A DNA stretch of 64,000 nt from Lunularia cruciata (taxonomy: Eukaryota > Streptophyta > Marchantiopsida > Lunulariales > Lunulariaceae), in the NCBI GenBank assembly GCA_948567375.1, contig OX419760.1, positions 48,112,001 to 48,176,000 of the forward strand, read 5' to 3'. This document shows positions 45,256 to 57,982 of this stretch, piece after piece. A program made the translations under genes and the position numbers. The number at the start of each line of letters is the position of its first letter. Position 1 is the stretch's first letter. A model generated the notes under the pieces. It was not told where the DNA came from. It was given only the letters and a program-made list of their open reading frames with translations, and did no database searches.

Positions 45256-48200
45256 CGAGCATTCTCCACATGCTTTGAGTTTTGCAGATTGTAAGTACCC
45301 ATTTTGCAGCATTGAGGTCCTCAAAATGACCGAGAGTAGTGCCATGATTTTTTTGTTGTTGTACCATGTTAATAGACAGTACGTCCGCTGGTTAAGGAGA
45401 CTTGGTGCAACAATGCTGTAAATAGCCAGCGTAAGGACTTTCTGCTTGGGAAACCAGTGATTGAATAACAAGACTCTCCTTTTAGAAGAGCAGCCCATGC
45501 AGAACTCAAATTTAGCAGAAGAGTTTTCTGCGTTTTTCAAATTCACTCTGGTACATATTCGCATGTGCAACGTCCGTCAGTGCCTTTCGTTTTCCTATTT
45601 TGTATTGCAAACGAAGTCACCCAGAGATAAGTTGTTTGGAGGACCAAATCCATGCCCCCTGTCTCAACCGGATTTATCAAATCTAGTTCATCAAAGCTGG
45701 AGAACTCACCAAACGACACTCATTGTACACACGCTAGTGAAGAGCAGACCGGTGAATTTCGCCGTGCTGTAGCATCTGATGATGGTACGGTACTTAAATC
45801 TGTGGGATGCTTCACGAGAACACCTTCGTTCTTGAGGTCCATAGGCTTGATTCATGGCAGGCCCATGTCCGGCCACCCCGCGCTTTAGGCGGTTATTTTG
45901 CTGCACATGTTACGATCCATAGCCTCAGCGTATGTTTTCGTCGGCCTCGTGTGACATGATCCTGAACAAACTGGGTGTTACCTGCATTGCGTGTCACAAC
46001 TCCTTAAAAAGGAGGAACTGAGAAGAAGAGGGAGTCTGATATCATAAGAGCACTAAGGGAACGCGAGAACTATGTGTTATATCTCATAAAGATAATTACA
46101 TATTTTTCTGTGAAGAATATAACAACTCCAATTCAATAGAATAACAACTGTGGTCTTCATTTTTGTTGATAATCGATCGACAGGTTTCTCAACGACAGGT
46201 TTAATGATAGTTTGTGATGAGAGCTTTGCGTCATGAATCCTCTTAGTAGTACTACCTAATCAGCGATATATCTGTGACTTAACGCGGATGTCAACCTCAA
46301 CGCAAAGGAAGTCTCACGAAAATCTTTAGAAAAGTAGAAACACTGTCAAAGCTTCTAAGATTATCTCGTCCTACTCCCGTCAGCAACTAATTAACAAACA
46401 GTTGGCAGGAAGTCAAACTCTTGAAGTGACCTATACATCTACTCATTTAAGTGCAGCACTAACAGACTGCTTTGATGTCCGCTAAATCTACGTGCAGATA
46501 CAACCCTTTCTTGGGTTAGAAGCCCTAATTTCAACTACAAGCTTAAACATTCAAGTAGGATTCATGTGTGAGTTGTCTGAACGTGATGGTCGGACCCCAG
46601 GGGCGGGAACAATGCCAACGTCCGGGCCGGTAAAATAAGTTCCTTATGCTCAGAACTGGCTTCGAAGTCCCATTATTCTTCTACACTTCGTCAAGGATAG
46701 GCCGAACATTGGTCTCCACTTTGACATATTTATACCAGGGGTGACCTTCTGAAATTCAGCTACTGGTAAAATTTGAGTTAGCTCATGCGTGAGTGGAGCG
46801 CTTGGTTGCAAATTGCGGTAATTGATTCAAGCATTCACAGGTACATGTCTTTCTTTTCTTTTGTTTACCGATGTCAGGACCGGTTGCTTGTGCTTCATGA
46901 CACACGCGCTACAAAGGACGCCCATGAGCTTTTGATTATTTGTTAAGATCGGAAGTCTCGGTAGTGTTTGAAAGGTCGGAACAGGCCTGCGCATATGCAG
47001 TGGAGCTCGATGTGCGCGATAATTTCGTGATCAGTTGATTGGATAGTGGACTAAAGAATGTGTTTCCAAGTACTGTGCTTCTCTCTTAGGCGAGTCCATC
47101 CCTGAAGTCAAACTTCCTGCGAGCGCGGAAACTTCGTACGATTAGTCTGGTTGAGTGGAACGATATCAAGCGATAAGAAAGCTTATTGTAGTCTTTCATC
47201 CAAATTCTTTCACAGAACTGCCAGGAAGGTCCATCCCTCTGATGGATGCGTCGGGCGCATATGCAAAATAGTCCTTATTTCTTTGCAATTGGAAATTCGA
47301 GGAGTGAAAAGAGGAGGAGAAGAATTGTCTCCTATTGATACACCTTGAGCAGGTACAGGTTTGTTATCTGCTTGACACTCCTTACTTAAAGATGCTGAAA
47401 GCGACAAGAACCTAAGGTGAAGAATTTCCAGAAGTCGGGCGTTGCATGCATAGCACGATCCTGACTCAGGTGTTGAGAAACGCCATAATTAAACAACAGG
47501 TGAGTCCTATACCGGTTCACTAGGAGGTTGTCTGTCCTTGGTCGTAATACGAGCTGCTTAGAAGAAATTTCAGTGTAAGCTCTCGATTTCTTCTCCGCGA
47601 TCGGCTCAAGAGACTATTGTGATGCAGCATGTAATGTCTCCGCTGTTGCATCTCGTGCAGTAAGTGTGGTAGCTGTCTGGCCTTAGAAGTACGGTGGCTA
47701 GTGGCGATGACATTTTCATATTTGTCGTCGGTTGTTGCTCAAGACTTGCATAGAATCTTTCGAACACTCAAGGCAGAGCGCGATGACTTGCACCTTGATA
47801 GTTACCTTTTCTTATGACACCTTTGTCTTGGATGAGTAATTCCCTCCTGGTAGGGGAAGTTGTCTGTGCAGTATGGCTCTCAAGTGGATAACAAGGGAAC
47901 TTTACTTGTCTAGTATCACTATTTGACTTTGCTCTCAACAGCAAACAACAGCTTTGGACAACTGATACGCTTGCTTCTGCTGATGAATAATTGCCTCTAA
48001 CGTCATGGCAGTCATTCATCTAACTACAAGATGCATTCTTGTGCAGCTAGGGAACTCAAAGGGGCTTCGATGACATCCGCCGTAACTTAAACATGCTTTC
48101 GGGATCTAAGGTCATGATCATTGATTTGAACGACTGATCTCAGGAAGTCGAGCCAAGCGATATATAAGGAAGGGCTAATAGAGGTCGTGTTTTGACAAGA

Positions 48201-48352
48201 AGCGCACATCCTACCATCTGCTCAAAGATTATTCTGATTCCAAAGATAAATTCTCTTAGACCTGGGAGCTGACCAAGCTAGGAGAGACCACTTTACTTTC
48301 AAGCGGCATAGCTACAGAGCTTCTCTTTGTGGAACAGGCAAGCACACCCATT
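45256..48352. other. Phosphatase 3' flank and single-copy spacer
   Basis: About 3.1 kb of balanced base composition without recognisable repeats or coding domains. Short frames (for example 45461-45772, 47151-47348) have no support. The proximal part should hold the 3' UTR of the phosphatase, but I saw no AATAAA there. Confidence 0.5.
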
Positions 48353-48532
48353 ATGGCGTTATTAGATTTGGTGCTAGAACTTCTCCTTTGGGGTTTTGAT
48401 GCTGGTTTTGCAGCTTTTTCTATGCTGCTCGCCACCGGTCTTTTTGCAGGTGTCAGCTGGTTGTTGATCTCGCTTACATTTCTGAGATACTATAGCAACC
48501 CTTCGAAAACCGCTGCACTCAGCTCCAAGTAA
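48353..48532 (+). CDS. Possible small membrane protein (59 aa)
   Basis: An ATG in good context (ATTATGGCG) opens a 59-residue frame with two hydrophobic segments (about residues 4-26 and 28-45), then a basic-polar tail ending 'ALSSK'. AATAAA follows at 48740-48745, about 210 bp after the stop, a plausible polyadenylation signal. The region is free of transposon sequence. I do not recognise the protein. It could also be a chance frame or a terminal exon. Confidence 0.35.
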   Translation: MALLDLVLELLLWGFDAGFAAFSMLLATGLFAGVSWLLISLTFLRYYSNPSKTAALSSK

Positions 48533-49056
48533 GTCTAAGAGCAAATATATGTAAATATCGCCAGCTTCGATTTCTGCAGCAGTTTAGACAAAGTTTGAAT
48601 ACGACCTCTTCTGTGTCTGTCCACCTGACCTTCACTGGCATTGTTGTCCGGTATTCTGAGAGCATTAAGCTCTCTCACACACCCTTCTGCATTATGGATC
48701 TTCTTTGTACATACAACTTCTCAGTTCCACCGAGTCCCGAATAAAGTGAGAGTGAATCTCTAGATTTGTTTAGCCGAGTTTTGATTGATTGCACATGCTT
48801 CACATCTATTCAAATTTTAAAAACCCAGATATCCCAGTGTCTCACTTATTGATGACTTCCTTGCCTGCTTCTTACAAGTCTCATTCCGACCTGAATCCAA
48901 CTAGATCTTATTGCTTACATTTCTTGTCATGCAGTGGACAGGTTGTTTGTTGAAGAGCCCAATTAACATCTTAGAAGAATTTCTACATGTCTGGTTACAT
49001 GCCATGCATCTGTCACTATTCAACTAAAAGCCTCCCTACATATTTAGCTCAACTAC
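48533..49056. other. Spacer
   Basis: Nothing recognisable apart from the AATAAA at 48740. Confidence 0.4.
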
Positions 49057-50744
49057 GAACAAAGTAGCATTGGAACTAACTTATTGGAATTTGCTTGAAT
49101 CAATAGGGATTTACTTGAATCTTTTGAGAAAATTAGCACAACACCTAAATAGCTACGCTCAAGAAAGCTACAGACTTCTTATTTATAACTGACCGACCTT
49201 TACAGCCGTGAGCAACTTCTATATACACTGTTTATTATATCAACTTGACAAAAAACTCAATGCAACAAAGTGCAGCCAAAACTCGAATTAAGTAGATATA
49301 TTTGTGGAAAGACTACGGCTTGTGATAACAAGGAAGACCCATCAAGCCCTACAAGGAAAAGACAAGTAGATATTGGGAGTTGGAATTTGTATTTCAATCT
49401 TTTCTATGTTTGGAGAGATGCAGTTTTGGAGGGAGTAATTATTCACCCTCTTGGATGGGTGGCAAATGGAGTAGTAGTGTGTAAGGTCTCCAAGTATAAA
49501 GGTATGCAGCTAGGTTTTTTTTTGTCTTCTAGTCGTGGAGTTAAATGGAGTAATGGACATGATGTTCAATACATTTGTCAGGGAGTGCATGAGAGCTTAT
49601 CATGTTAGATGTTGTGAGTACCACTCTCACTTTCATACTTTGTAGCATACTTGAGAAAGCATGTGTCCATTGTTTTACAAAGAACATTGGCAAGTGCAAT
49701 CCATAGGAGAGCAATCACTTTAGGTAATGCTTCTTCAGATGTTTCTTTGAATGCTCTTATAGTTTATAGACTTTATGATTTGCATAGCCCGGATATCTTA
49801 GGTGCAGTAGGGTAGAACAAAATAGCATTGGAACTAACTTTTTGGAATTTGCTTGAATCAAGAGTGATCTACTTGGATCTATTGAGAAAATTAGCACAAC
49901 ACTTCATATGCTTCTTCAAATACTCCTATAGTTTGTAGACTTTACGATTGATTTGCATAGCCTGGATATCTTAGGTGTGATAGGGTAGAACAAAATAGCG
50001 GTAGAACTAACTTTTTGGAATTTGCTTGAATTAATAAGGATATACTTGAATCTATTGAGAAAATTAGCACAACACTTAAATAACTACGCTGAAGAAAGCT
50101 ATAGACTTTTTATTTATAACTGACAGTTCTTTAGAGCACTGAGGAACTTCTATATGCACCATTTATTATACCAACCTGACAAAAACCTCAATGCATCAAA
50201 GTGCAACCAAAACCCGAATTAAGTAGACATATTTGTGGAAAGGCATCTACGTGTGATAACAAGGAAGATGGGAAGACCCATCGAGCCGTACAAGGAAAAG
50301 ACAAGTAGATATACAGAGCAAGTATTTGTATTTCATCTTTTTGATATTTGGAGGGGTGCAAATTTGGAGAGAGTGATTTTTCATCCTCTTGGATGGGCAA
50401 TGAGCGGAGTAGTAGCATGCAAGGTCTCCATGTATAGGGTTATGCAACTAGGTCATCTTTTTGTTCCTCTTGCCTTGGAGTTATATGGAACAATAGATAA
50501 CACGTTTTATACATTTGTTAGAGAGTGCATGGGAACTTATCATATTAGATGCCCAAGAGTACTACTTTCATTCTCGTACTTTGTAGCATATTTTAGACAG
50601 TGTGTCCAAAGCACTATCTAGAGCATTGGTTGGTGCACTCCATAGGAGAGCAATCACTCTATCACACCTGTTTTTTTGTATGTTCCCGTAGTTTGTGGAC
50701 TTTACGACTTGCATAGCCCGGATATCTTAAGTGCAGTAGGGTAG
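49057..50744 (+). repeat. Tandem array of E-derived units
   Basis: Three head-to-tail units begin at 49057, 49815 and 49988 with 'GAACAAA(G/A)TAGC'. Units 1 and 3 are about 757 bp and unit 2 is internally deleted to 173 bp. Each full unit holds ~240 bp of unrelated sequence, an inverted-repeat arm (49,306-49,367; 50,238-50,306), then the E C-terminus ('HPLGWVANGVVVCKVSKYKG', 'HPLGWAMSGVVACKVSMYRV') and the tail 'GCATAGCCCGGATATCTTA'. RT motifs are absent, so these are internal-deletion derivatives. Confidence 0.85.
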
Positions 50745-50762
50745 GTTTCTCATATCGATATT

Positions 50763-50855
50763 ATTGGGGTCCAGCCCCATTTTACCTTTTCTTTGTCTCT
50801 CCCTTGTTCAGCTTGATAGGGTCTTCCCATCCTTTATGTGGTCACCTTTTTCTCT
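50763..50855 (-). repeat. Closing inverted-repeat arm of the E array
   Basis: GGGGTCCAGCCCC, TTTGTCTCTCCCTTG, GTCTTCCCATCCTTTATG and GTCACCTTTTTC form the reverse of the arm at 50,238. Unit 3 plus this arm is therefore a ~620 bp element with inverted ends. Confidence 0.85.
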
Positions 50856-52793
50856 CTTTTCGATATTTGTACCTCACCTCTCTTATCTTACTAACTTCAA
50901 CTAATAAGAAGGCTGGATTTTCTCCATCTTTGGAATGCATATGTTTGTATTTCATCTTTTTCCGATATTAGTATCTCATCTCTGTCATTTTACCAATTTG
51001 GGCTACTAAGAAGGTTGGATTTTTGCCATCTTTGGAATAGATATATTAGAACCAAGAGAAGGTTATTGCTACGTGTTTGGACAAGGAAGAGAGATTATAA
51101 TGGTATGATGTGAGATGGTGAATTTCAATCTTGCAGTCCCATGCCCTCTCTTTTATAGACGTGGAGATTTCCACGTTTAGCTTGTTTAGCTTGCTGGATC
51201 CTTTACAGCAGGTTTTTTATTGGTACAAATGACGTGCAGATACTGAAAAGATGAGATACAATTACCGGTTCCCTAGATATATTGTGTAGTTGGATATTTC
51301 TACATAGCTTAATGAGGTTGTCCTCATCCTTAATTGCACGATTTTTTTAACAGGAGTAGTTTAATAATAGGAGAATATACCAAATATGTTAAGATATTTG
51401 TTTAGATAATGAATTGGGTCATAAATTCATTGAATTTCATCACTAACATTTTAATGATTAATTCATATAAAATTAAATTATTTGATATAGTTATTTGCAT
51501 GTATTCTTCCACGGAAGTTTAGTTTTGATCTTAGCATGTTCTACCTCTAGTATCTCATTTTATCTCGATTTACTTTTCCAATCCCTTTATATTCTCTCCA
51601 TCTAGTGTATTTTCTAGTGTATTTTAAAGGTCTTATCATGTTCTATATCTAGTGTCATTTTATTCCACATTTTGTTAATTCCTTTATATTCTACTCTATC
51701 TAGAGTATTTTCAAGTGATTCTTTGTGATGAAAATTATTTTCACCTTGTCATATCTATATTTTAAAGATTTTGAATTGAAGATTATTCTTTTTTGGGTTA
51801 AAGAGAGAATGAAAAACTTGGTTTTGGATAAATTATTATAGATAAATATAAATTAGAAGTACTATGAGACGTTTAGGGTTTAGGGTCCTAAAACTAGAAA
51901 TAATTGTTATCCCACAATTCACCCCTTAAAAGATATCAAATCTGAAGATAAATTCCATAATAAAACCCATGCCATGAGTGAATTATCATAAACTATAACA
52001 AGTATATTTTTTTTTAATATGTAAAATTTAGTATGTTAATCTATATTTATAATTATTTTATAGTAAGATTCTTATTAGTGGTATGTTTATGTTATATATT
52101 TCAATTTCCGTAATAAATCTTTATAATATTCAATCTTCAGTGTTACTTCCTTAATTTTTATTTTATAAATATTATTAAGTTTTTCTCTTTTATATATAAT
52201 AGAATAAAACTATAATTATAATTTTTTATGTGTCAAATGCTCCACCCATATTACACCTTGGAGCAAGAAGTTTTCAAGAACCCCATATTTGAGTTTCAGG
52301 ATACTATTATTGAAACATTTTATACTCAGCATGAATTTTTTATTTATTTATGAAGAGCTTTAAAAAAAATTTTACTATATTAAAATGGTCTCTAGTTGAT
52401 ATTCATCATTTTTATGTAGATTTATATGGAAAGGTGGATCTTCTCATCTCATCTCACATGATAGGACAAAGATGAACATAATTATGTAGATTTATTTAGG
52501 GATGGATCTTCTTATTTCATACGAGGGTTTCAGATATTTCAGATGATATGTCTCCAAAGGATATCAGGTGTGCACCTACATACTTGGACTTCGAGGAGAA
52601 GAGATTGAGTATTTCATCCAGTCAACAGTGGTGGTTAGTTGCTCCAGCGAAGTGCTCGTGTGAGGAGGAGTGTGGGGGAGTTTTCGCACAACTGTCAACA
52701 AATTTAGAAGAAAATCAGATCAGGATGTTTTCGGGGAAGAATCTTGCTTTGGATAATAACCGACGATTTGGTTCATCATAAAGTACAAACTAC
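50856..52793. other. AT-rich spacer
   Basis: No coding domain, and AT content rises from about 51,330. A 77-codon frame at 52,548-52,781 has no recognisable feature. A partial repeat ('GGTTGGATTTT(C/T)(T/G)CCATC' blocks) lies near 50,910 and 51,015. Confidence 0.5.
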
Positions 52794-53003
52794 TGTATTT
52801 GCCGAGCAACATCACTGCTGCTGCAGCAGCAGACAAGTCAGTGATTGAAGGTTAGATGGGAGGCTCTCTAGAGGTGGCGTAGCAACGTCACAATTGCAGC
52901 AGATAAGTCAGTATTTACCGAACAACTCACAGCAGCAGCAGACAACTTAGTCAGTGAGCAGTGATCAAAGGTTAAATCAGGTACTCCCTGGAGGTGGCAT
53001 AGA
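52794..53003. repeat. Direct duplication with CAG/CTG runs
   Basis: Units 52,794-52,884 and 52,911-53,003 share TTGCCGAGCAAC/TTACCGAACAAC, CAGCAGCAGACAA, GAAGGTTAGAT/AAAGGTTAAAT and GAGGTGGC(G/A)TAG. Short CTG/CAG runs make a small hairpin in the first unit. Confidence 0.75.
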
Positions 53004-53112
53004 AGAGAAAACACTAGAAGAAAAGTCCCAAAGTCCCATTAGGGATAGCTATCATTTAGAGAAGAGGGTAAAATAGGACATAAAGGCTGTGACATGGACA
53101 AAGAGTGTGCGA

Positions 53113-53424
53113 GTTTAGCTCTAACCAATATGCAGTACTGTATTGAGTACGTAGTCCGTGATACATTGCAGTACCAGCGAGTAGACGTAGCTAGTAGACA
53201 GCTTAACTGACTCTCTCCTCTGTAGACGACGAGAGAGTCTGTTTAGCTCTAACCAATATACAGTATAATTAAGTACAGTAGTCTGTGATGCACTGCAGTA
53301 CGAGAGAGTCTGGTTGGCTCTAACCAATGTATGGTGTAGTATTTAGTAAGTAGTCTGTGATACACTGTAGTACCAGAGGGTAGACGTAGTCGAGTTCTGT
53401 ACTGAACTGCAGACGAGAGAGTCT
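53113..53424. repeat. Three-copy tandem repeat
   Basis: Units at 53113, 53241 and 53312 begin G(T/G)TT(A/G)GCTCTAACCAAT and end GAGAGAGTCT. The middle unit is shortened to 71 bp. Confidence 0.82.
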
Positions 53425-54377
53425 GTTTCCTTCAAAACAGGCGGTTTCGGAAGCGTGCAGTATCCCCTCCTATATCATATCATCAACATAAATATAACAA
53501 TCAACAAGTATTAAAATGCATAAAAACTATTTCTTCTGGGAGATTATTATCAGAATTCCTTACAAACATGGATTAAATATACCTCGAGAAGATCTTGTTT
53601 CATAAAACTTTATGAATCATTGCAAATGTTGTTTAAGCGTTCTATTGATATCATTTTACCTTTGGTGGGATCGATGGGAGATCCTAATAAGACATAGATG
53701 TAGTGATAACAAAATTATAGTGGTATATGTTATGAAGTGTAGAAAAATAAATATAATCAGGGAAGCAAAGATAAAGATAAACACGCGGTCAACTTCATAG
53801 TAAAGATAAAGATGAATCAACTTTTAGAAAACATAATACATAGCATTCATAATAAATTTTCATATATAATAACATAATCATAATAATAATAATATAATAA
53901 TAATAAATAATACAGACAGATATCATTCAAGATTCAATCTTTTAAATATTTAGTATTTTTAGTATGTTCAAAGATAAGATGAATGATAGACATATATCAT
54001 AAATTCATATTTTATCGTTAAACTTCAGATGAAATAATAATTTATGAATTATATTATTTATTTAAAAATAATTTAAATTTAAATTAACCCAAAATTATTA
54101 TTTATTTATTTGATCATATAATTAAATAGTAGAAAATTTATGTTCTCAGCATAATAATATATAAGAAGATTGGATTGTAATTTTCAGTTGAATGAGTACT
54201 ATTTAGAAATTTTTTAAGTTGTTCTAAATATATAAATAATCAATTAAAACAGAAATACTACCAGTAAAACATGTTCTATCGTATAAAAATGCTTTAAAAT
54301 AAAAACTTGGAAAGCTAAGGAGGATCATGTTGTTATTTTATTAGAATTAGTAACAAGTAATAACAAGTAACAAGTAA

Positions 54378-54423
54378 TAACTTCTTATCCTTTTTTATTA
54401 AAATAAAAAAGGATAAGAAGTTA
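54378..54423. repeat. Perfect hairpin, 22 bp arms
   Basis: TAACTTCTTATCCTTTTTTA and its complement are separated by about two bases. Short TAACAAGTAA repeats precede it. Confidence 0.85.
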
Positions 54424-55218
54424 ATTACAAAGTTGAGTTAACATAACAAACATAAATTATTTATAAAAATTTGGATTTAATTCTATATAAGTATAAAATA
54501 TTAGTGTTTTATAATTATATTTGTATGATATAGCTCTTCAATAAGATAATTTATATAGTACAATTATATATGAAATAAAACTAAGAATAGTATAATAGGA
54601 ATAGTAAAATAAAAATTTACATGTATGAATATTTAAAATAAGAATAGTCATATTCTTGATAGGAATAACTCCTATTCAAATCAAGATATTTTAAATTTAA
54701 GATATACAGAAAGTTTAAAGATAAAGATATTTTAAAACATTTAACATACATTTTCTTACTTTTTAGTTAATTTCTTGGTAATTCTTAGTATTCATCCATC
54801 ATCATTTATCTATTAACATAATTATAAAAATATTTAATATAAATTTTACTTTCTATGCTAGTTCATAAAAGAAATTAAATTCATGAATAGATCATCACAA
54901 ATATCACTTTATGGATATTGTCTTATTGTTATTCAAACACCATCTAATCATCTAGTAATTGAAGTCTAAAGATACAATCATTTAGACGTAAGAATTCAAA
55001 TTCTCAAGTATTTATTTAGATAGTATTGTTTTCTCCTAACGTGATTTCTCCATAATGTCTTTCAAATGTACTTGATTTCTTTAATAATATACTACATTCC
55101 TACCATTTTCTTACATTAATACTCTACAAGAGTAAGAATTATGTCTACATCTATCAAATTCGTTACCTCGTATGGACTTATATGTATTAATGACATATGG
55201 ACTTTACTACAATCTACC

Positions 55219-55253
55219 AATATATTCACTATCTTTAAGATAGTGAATATATT
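55219..55253. repeat. Hairpin, 17 bp arms
   Basis: AATATATTCACTATCTT is followed after one base by its complement. Confidence 0.85.
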
Positions 55254-56051
55254 TAGTCCATAAGAAAATCCAAAATAATAACATATACCATCAATTAATA
55301 TACTAAGATAATTACTTAGCAATTTTAGTTAAACTAAGAAATCAAAACTCCATTTGTGATATGATACTCATGATAATATTATAAAATCTGTTAGATTAAA
55401 CTAAATCCAAATGATGAGAAAATGGTATACTTATAGATATATGTATCGAATCAAAACGTGATACAACTTATAAAAGAATCATAAATACATTAAAATCACA
55501 TTCAATTATAATTTGATCAAAATTACTATATAATCATAAAATTAATTAGAATTTCAAAAATTATGACAACAATATAATTAAAAAAATCATAATATAAACT
55601 AAAAATACAAAAATCACAATAAAATTATAATTACAATCAATAATGGTCATAATTCTGATACTTTATAACACATACCATGTGAGAATATAAATGAATGAAA
55701 AATAAATGTTAGTACAACCATTCATAAGAATTATGACTTAAACTAAAAGTCACTAGATCATAATATAACACAATAATAAATAAATTATAAAGATACGTCA
55801 AAATATAAGAAATAACTTATACTAAATTATAGCATAAATTGGAATGAATACATAATATATAACATAAATTAAAACCATAGTATAAACTATAAAGCACTAT
55901 CTATAATTCAACTCATTTTTATGATATAATGTATGATGTTAGAATATATATATATATATATTGGTAGAAAAATACCCTTGCAAAGTTTTCTTGGATATAG
56001 TTCAAACCTTACATTAGTAAAAAGTATATTCAATTTATCTCTAAGAAATCA

Positions 56052-57185
56052 GAAAAAGGCGACCGTGAAGGAAAAACAAAGGATGGGAAGACCTGTCATG
56101 CCACTTGTAGTGTCGCATCTAGATTGCTTGGACACTAGAGTTCCAGTGATAGTAATTAGAGGCATTTTGGCAGTTACTCATAGACTACTTTCCGACGGTC
56201 AGATTTCGTGTTTAGAGTATTGACTTCATGGTGGTGCCCACCATCACTTGCACCATCCACACCGTCAGCAGGACCGTTGGGATGAGACCTAGGTTAAAAT
56301 CAGGAGTATACCCTAGAAGTGCAGCTCCAGAGAGCTCACTTCTTTGATGTTGAGCCTTCGAGTTCTTTGCTAGAGTGAACAAAAAGCTGGCGAGTGTCAC
56401 CTGGAGTTTTTTAGCTAGAGTGGGTGTGGCTTGACTATAATTAGTGTCATGTTGTTGGTAAGTTGTTGAGGATCAGATCAAGTATTAATCTGAGTTTGAT
56501 TGATTGATTTGAGTTGTAAACGATCTGATTATTGTGACACTTTAGAGTTTATGTATAACTTGTGTGTGAGTTGTGCTTCTATAGTGTATGATGCTGACAC
56601 CGATATATGTTATGTAGTAATGTATATTGTGTAACGCTGTATATATGCAAGACATACCCCATCAAGCTGTACAAGGGAGAGACAGGTAACATGGGGCTAA
56701 ACCCCAATAGAGTCTAAGAAAGCTAAAAACAGTAAATCCAAGTGCATTTGGTTACCGTTTACATCCTTCATCACTATGTGTTTCTTCATCAGCCAAAACT
56801 TCAATACAAATGATTGATATTTTGAATAAAACTAGTATAATAAAAATTTATAAAATTATAAACAAAATTTATAAATTGTTATTCAATCGCTATTATGTAA
56901 TGCTCCAATATTCTTTTCATAACAAACAACTTACTTCTTTTGAAATATCACATTGAAGTCCGGCATGAAGTCTCGTGAGGCTTGTGAAATATACTCCACT
57001 TTATATCCAATTTTGCTTGAGGAGATAGTTAGTAAACCCTTCGTCACCCTTCGACGATCAAAACATCTACCTATTAACCGCAATTAGTGAATAAGGTTTA
57101 GGGGAGATTTCTCTTAGCCCCACTTTACCTGTTTTGTCTCTCCCTTGTCAGGCTTGAAGGGGTCTTCCCATCCTACCTTTTTCTC
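56052..57185. mobile_element. Short E-type inverted-repeat element containing a solo LTR
   Basis: The plus arm (56,052-56,093, resuming 56,655-56,730: CATCAAGCTGTACAAGGG, GAGAGACAGG, GGGGCTAAACCCC) and minus arm (57,112-57,185: TAGCCCC, TTTTGTCTCTCCCTTG, GTCTTCCCATCC) enclose about 380 bp without coding sequence. Without the LTR it is about 575 bp. This looks like a non-autonomous derivative of E. Confidence 0.78.
56094..56654 (+). repeat. Solo LTR of the element C family
   Basis: It runs from TGTCATGCCACTTG to GCAAGACA and matches A2+B2 of element C over its whole length. It splits the inverted-repeat arm between GAAGACC and TACCCCATC (flanks GACC/TACC). It shows that the A+B unit with TG...CA ends is what the family leaves behind after recombination. 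Confidence 0.9.
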
Positions 57186-57775
57186 ATTAAAATCCAAGTG
57201 CTTTTCTTAAATCTACGTCAACTGCCTTGCTGACTTTCAGATGCGTAACTATATCCAGACTAGCTTCTTGAAGCTAAAATAGCTTCAACAAAGCTAGCTG
57301 AAACTAAAGTTATGTTACATTCAATAAAGTTAATTAAAATTATTTAGGTTGAATTTAATGTCATTGTAGTGTAACACTTCAACTCGTTGTATATAAAAAA
57401 TATTGGGTGGGTAAACCAATTTCCTAGTCGTAATATATTTAAAAAAGTGTGTGTTAATTGCTTTGCAGAGAGCACTAGCTATGGATTACTAAATAGGATA
57501 ATCCATAGAAGAACTATTACACTGGATGATACTTTTTTGAATATTTTAAATAAATAAATAAATAAATAACTCAAATAGCTTAGATGTAATACTATAAACA
57601 AGACAAATTTCTCACACCAATATTATTTGAAGCTCAGCCCCATTTTACCTATAACTTATCCTGGGGATAACAAGAAAGATGAGGCGGGTTGCCCCTTTTG
57701 GCCTTTCGGAGGGGTAAAATCGGACATTAATTATACAATATCTGAAAAAATATGCCTCGATGTTTATTCTCAAGG
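57186..57775. other. Spacer
   Basis: AT-rich, no gene seen. An AAAT microsatellite is near 57,547-57,570, and a fragment of the E repeat ('CAGCCCCATTTTACCT') is near 57,635. Confidence 0.5.
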
Positions 57776-57982
57776 TACCACGTGAGCATATTTAGATGCC
57801 ACCTGGGTTCGTCAAACGCCTATCAACCTACCACGTCAGTAGACAACGTGAGGCCTCGATATATAACTACAGTATCCAAGTATTACCAGGTGCACGGTGC
57901 CAGGTGCCATGTGGACTTGGCAAACGCCCTATTAACCTATCACTGCAAGTAGACAACGTGAGGTTTCGGTAAATAAGTACAG
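57776..57982. repeat. Tandem duplication, about 108 bp unit
   Basis: Units 57,776-57,872 and 57,884-57,982 share ACCA(C/G)GTG, CAAACGCC, 'AGTAGACAACGTGAGG' and a TAA(C/G)TACAG end. Confidence 0.8.

Larger units (their letters stand above)
53425..56051. other. Very AT-rich spacer with hairpins and microsatellites
   Basis: About 2.6 kb with little G or C, no long open frame, and no rRNA, tRNA or organelle-like gene visible. It holds two strong inverted repeats (54,378-54,423 and 55,219-55,253), TAA runs near 53,880 and an AT microsatellite near 55,944-55,960. Confidence 0.6.

Noticed and set aside
49057-50744. CRISPR-like array
   Set aside because: The units are ~757 bp tandem copies of transposon ends in a plant genome, not short repeats with spacers.
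52548-52781. 77-codon frame
   Set aside because: Isolated in repeat-rich spacer, no motif, no supporting signals.
53425-56051. AT-rich tract as a transferred organelle fragment
   Set aside because: No organelle gene, rRNA or tRNA was recognisable. It looks like ordinary AT-rich spacer.
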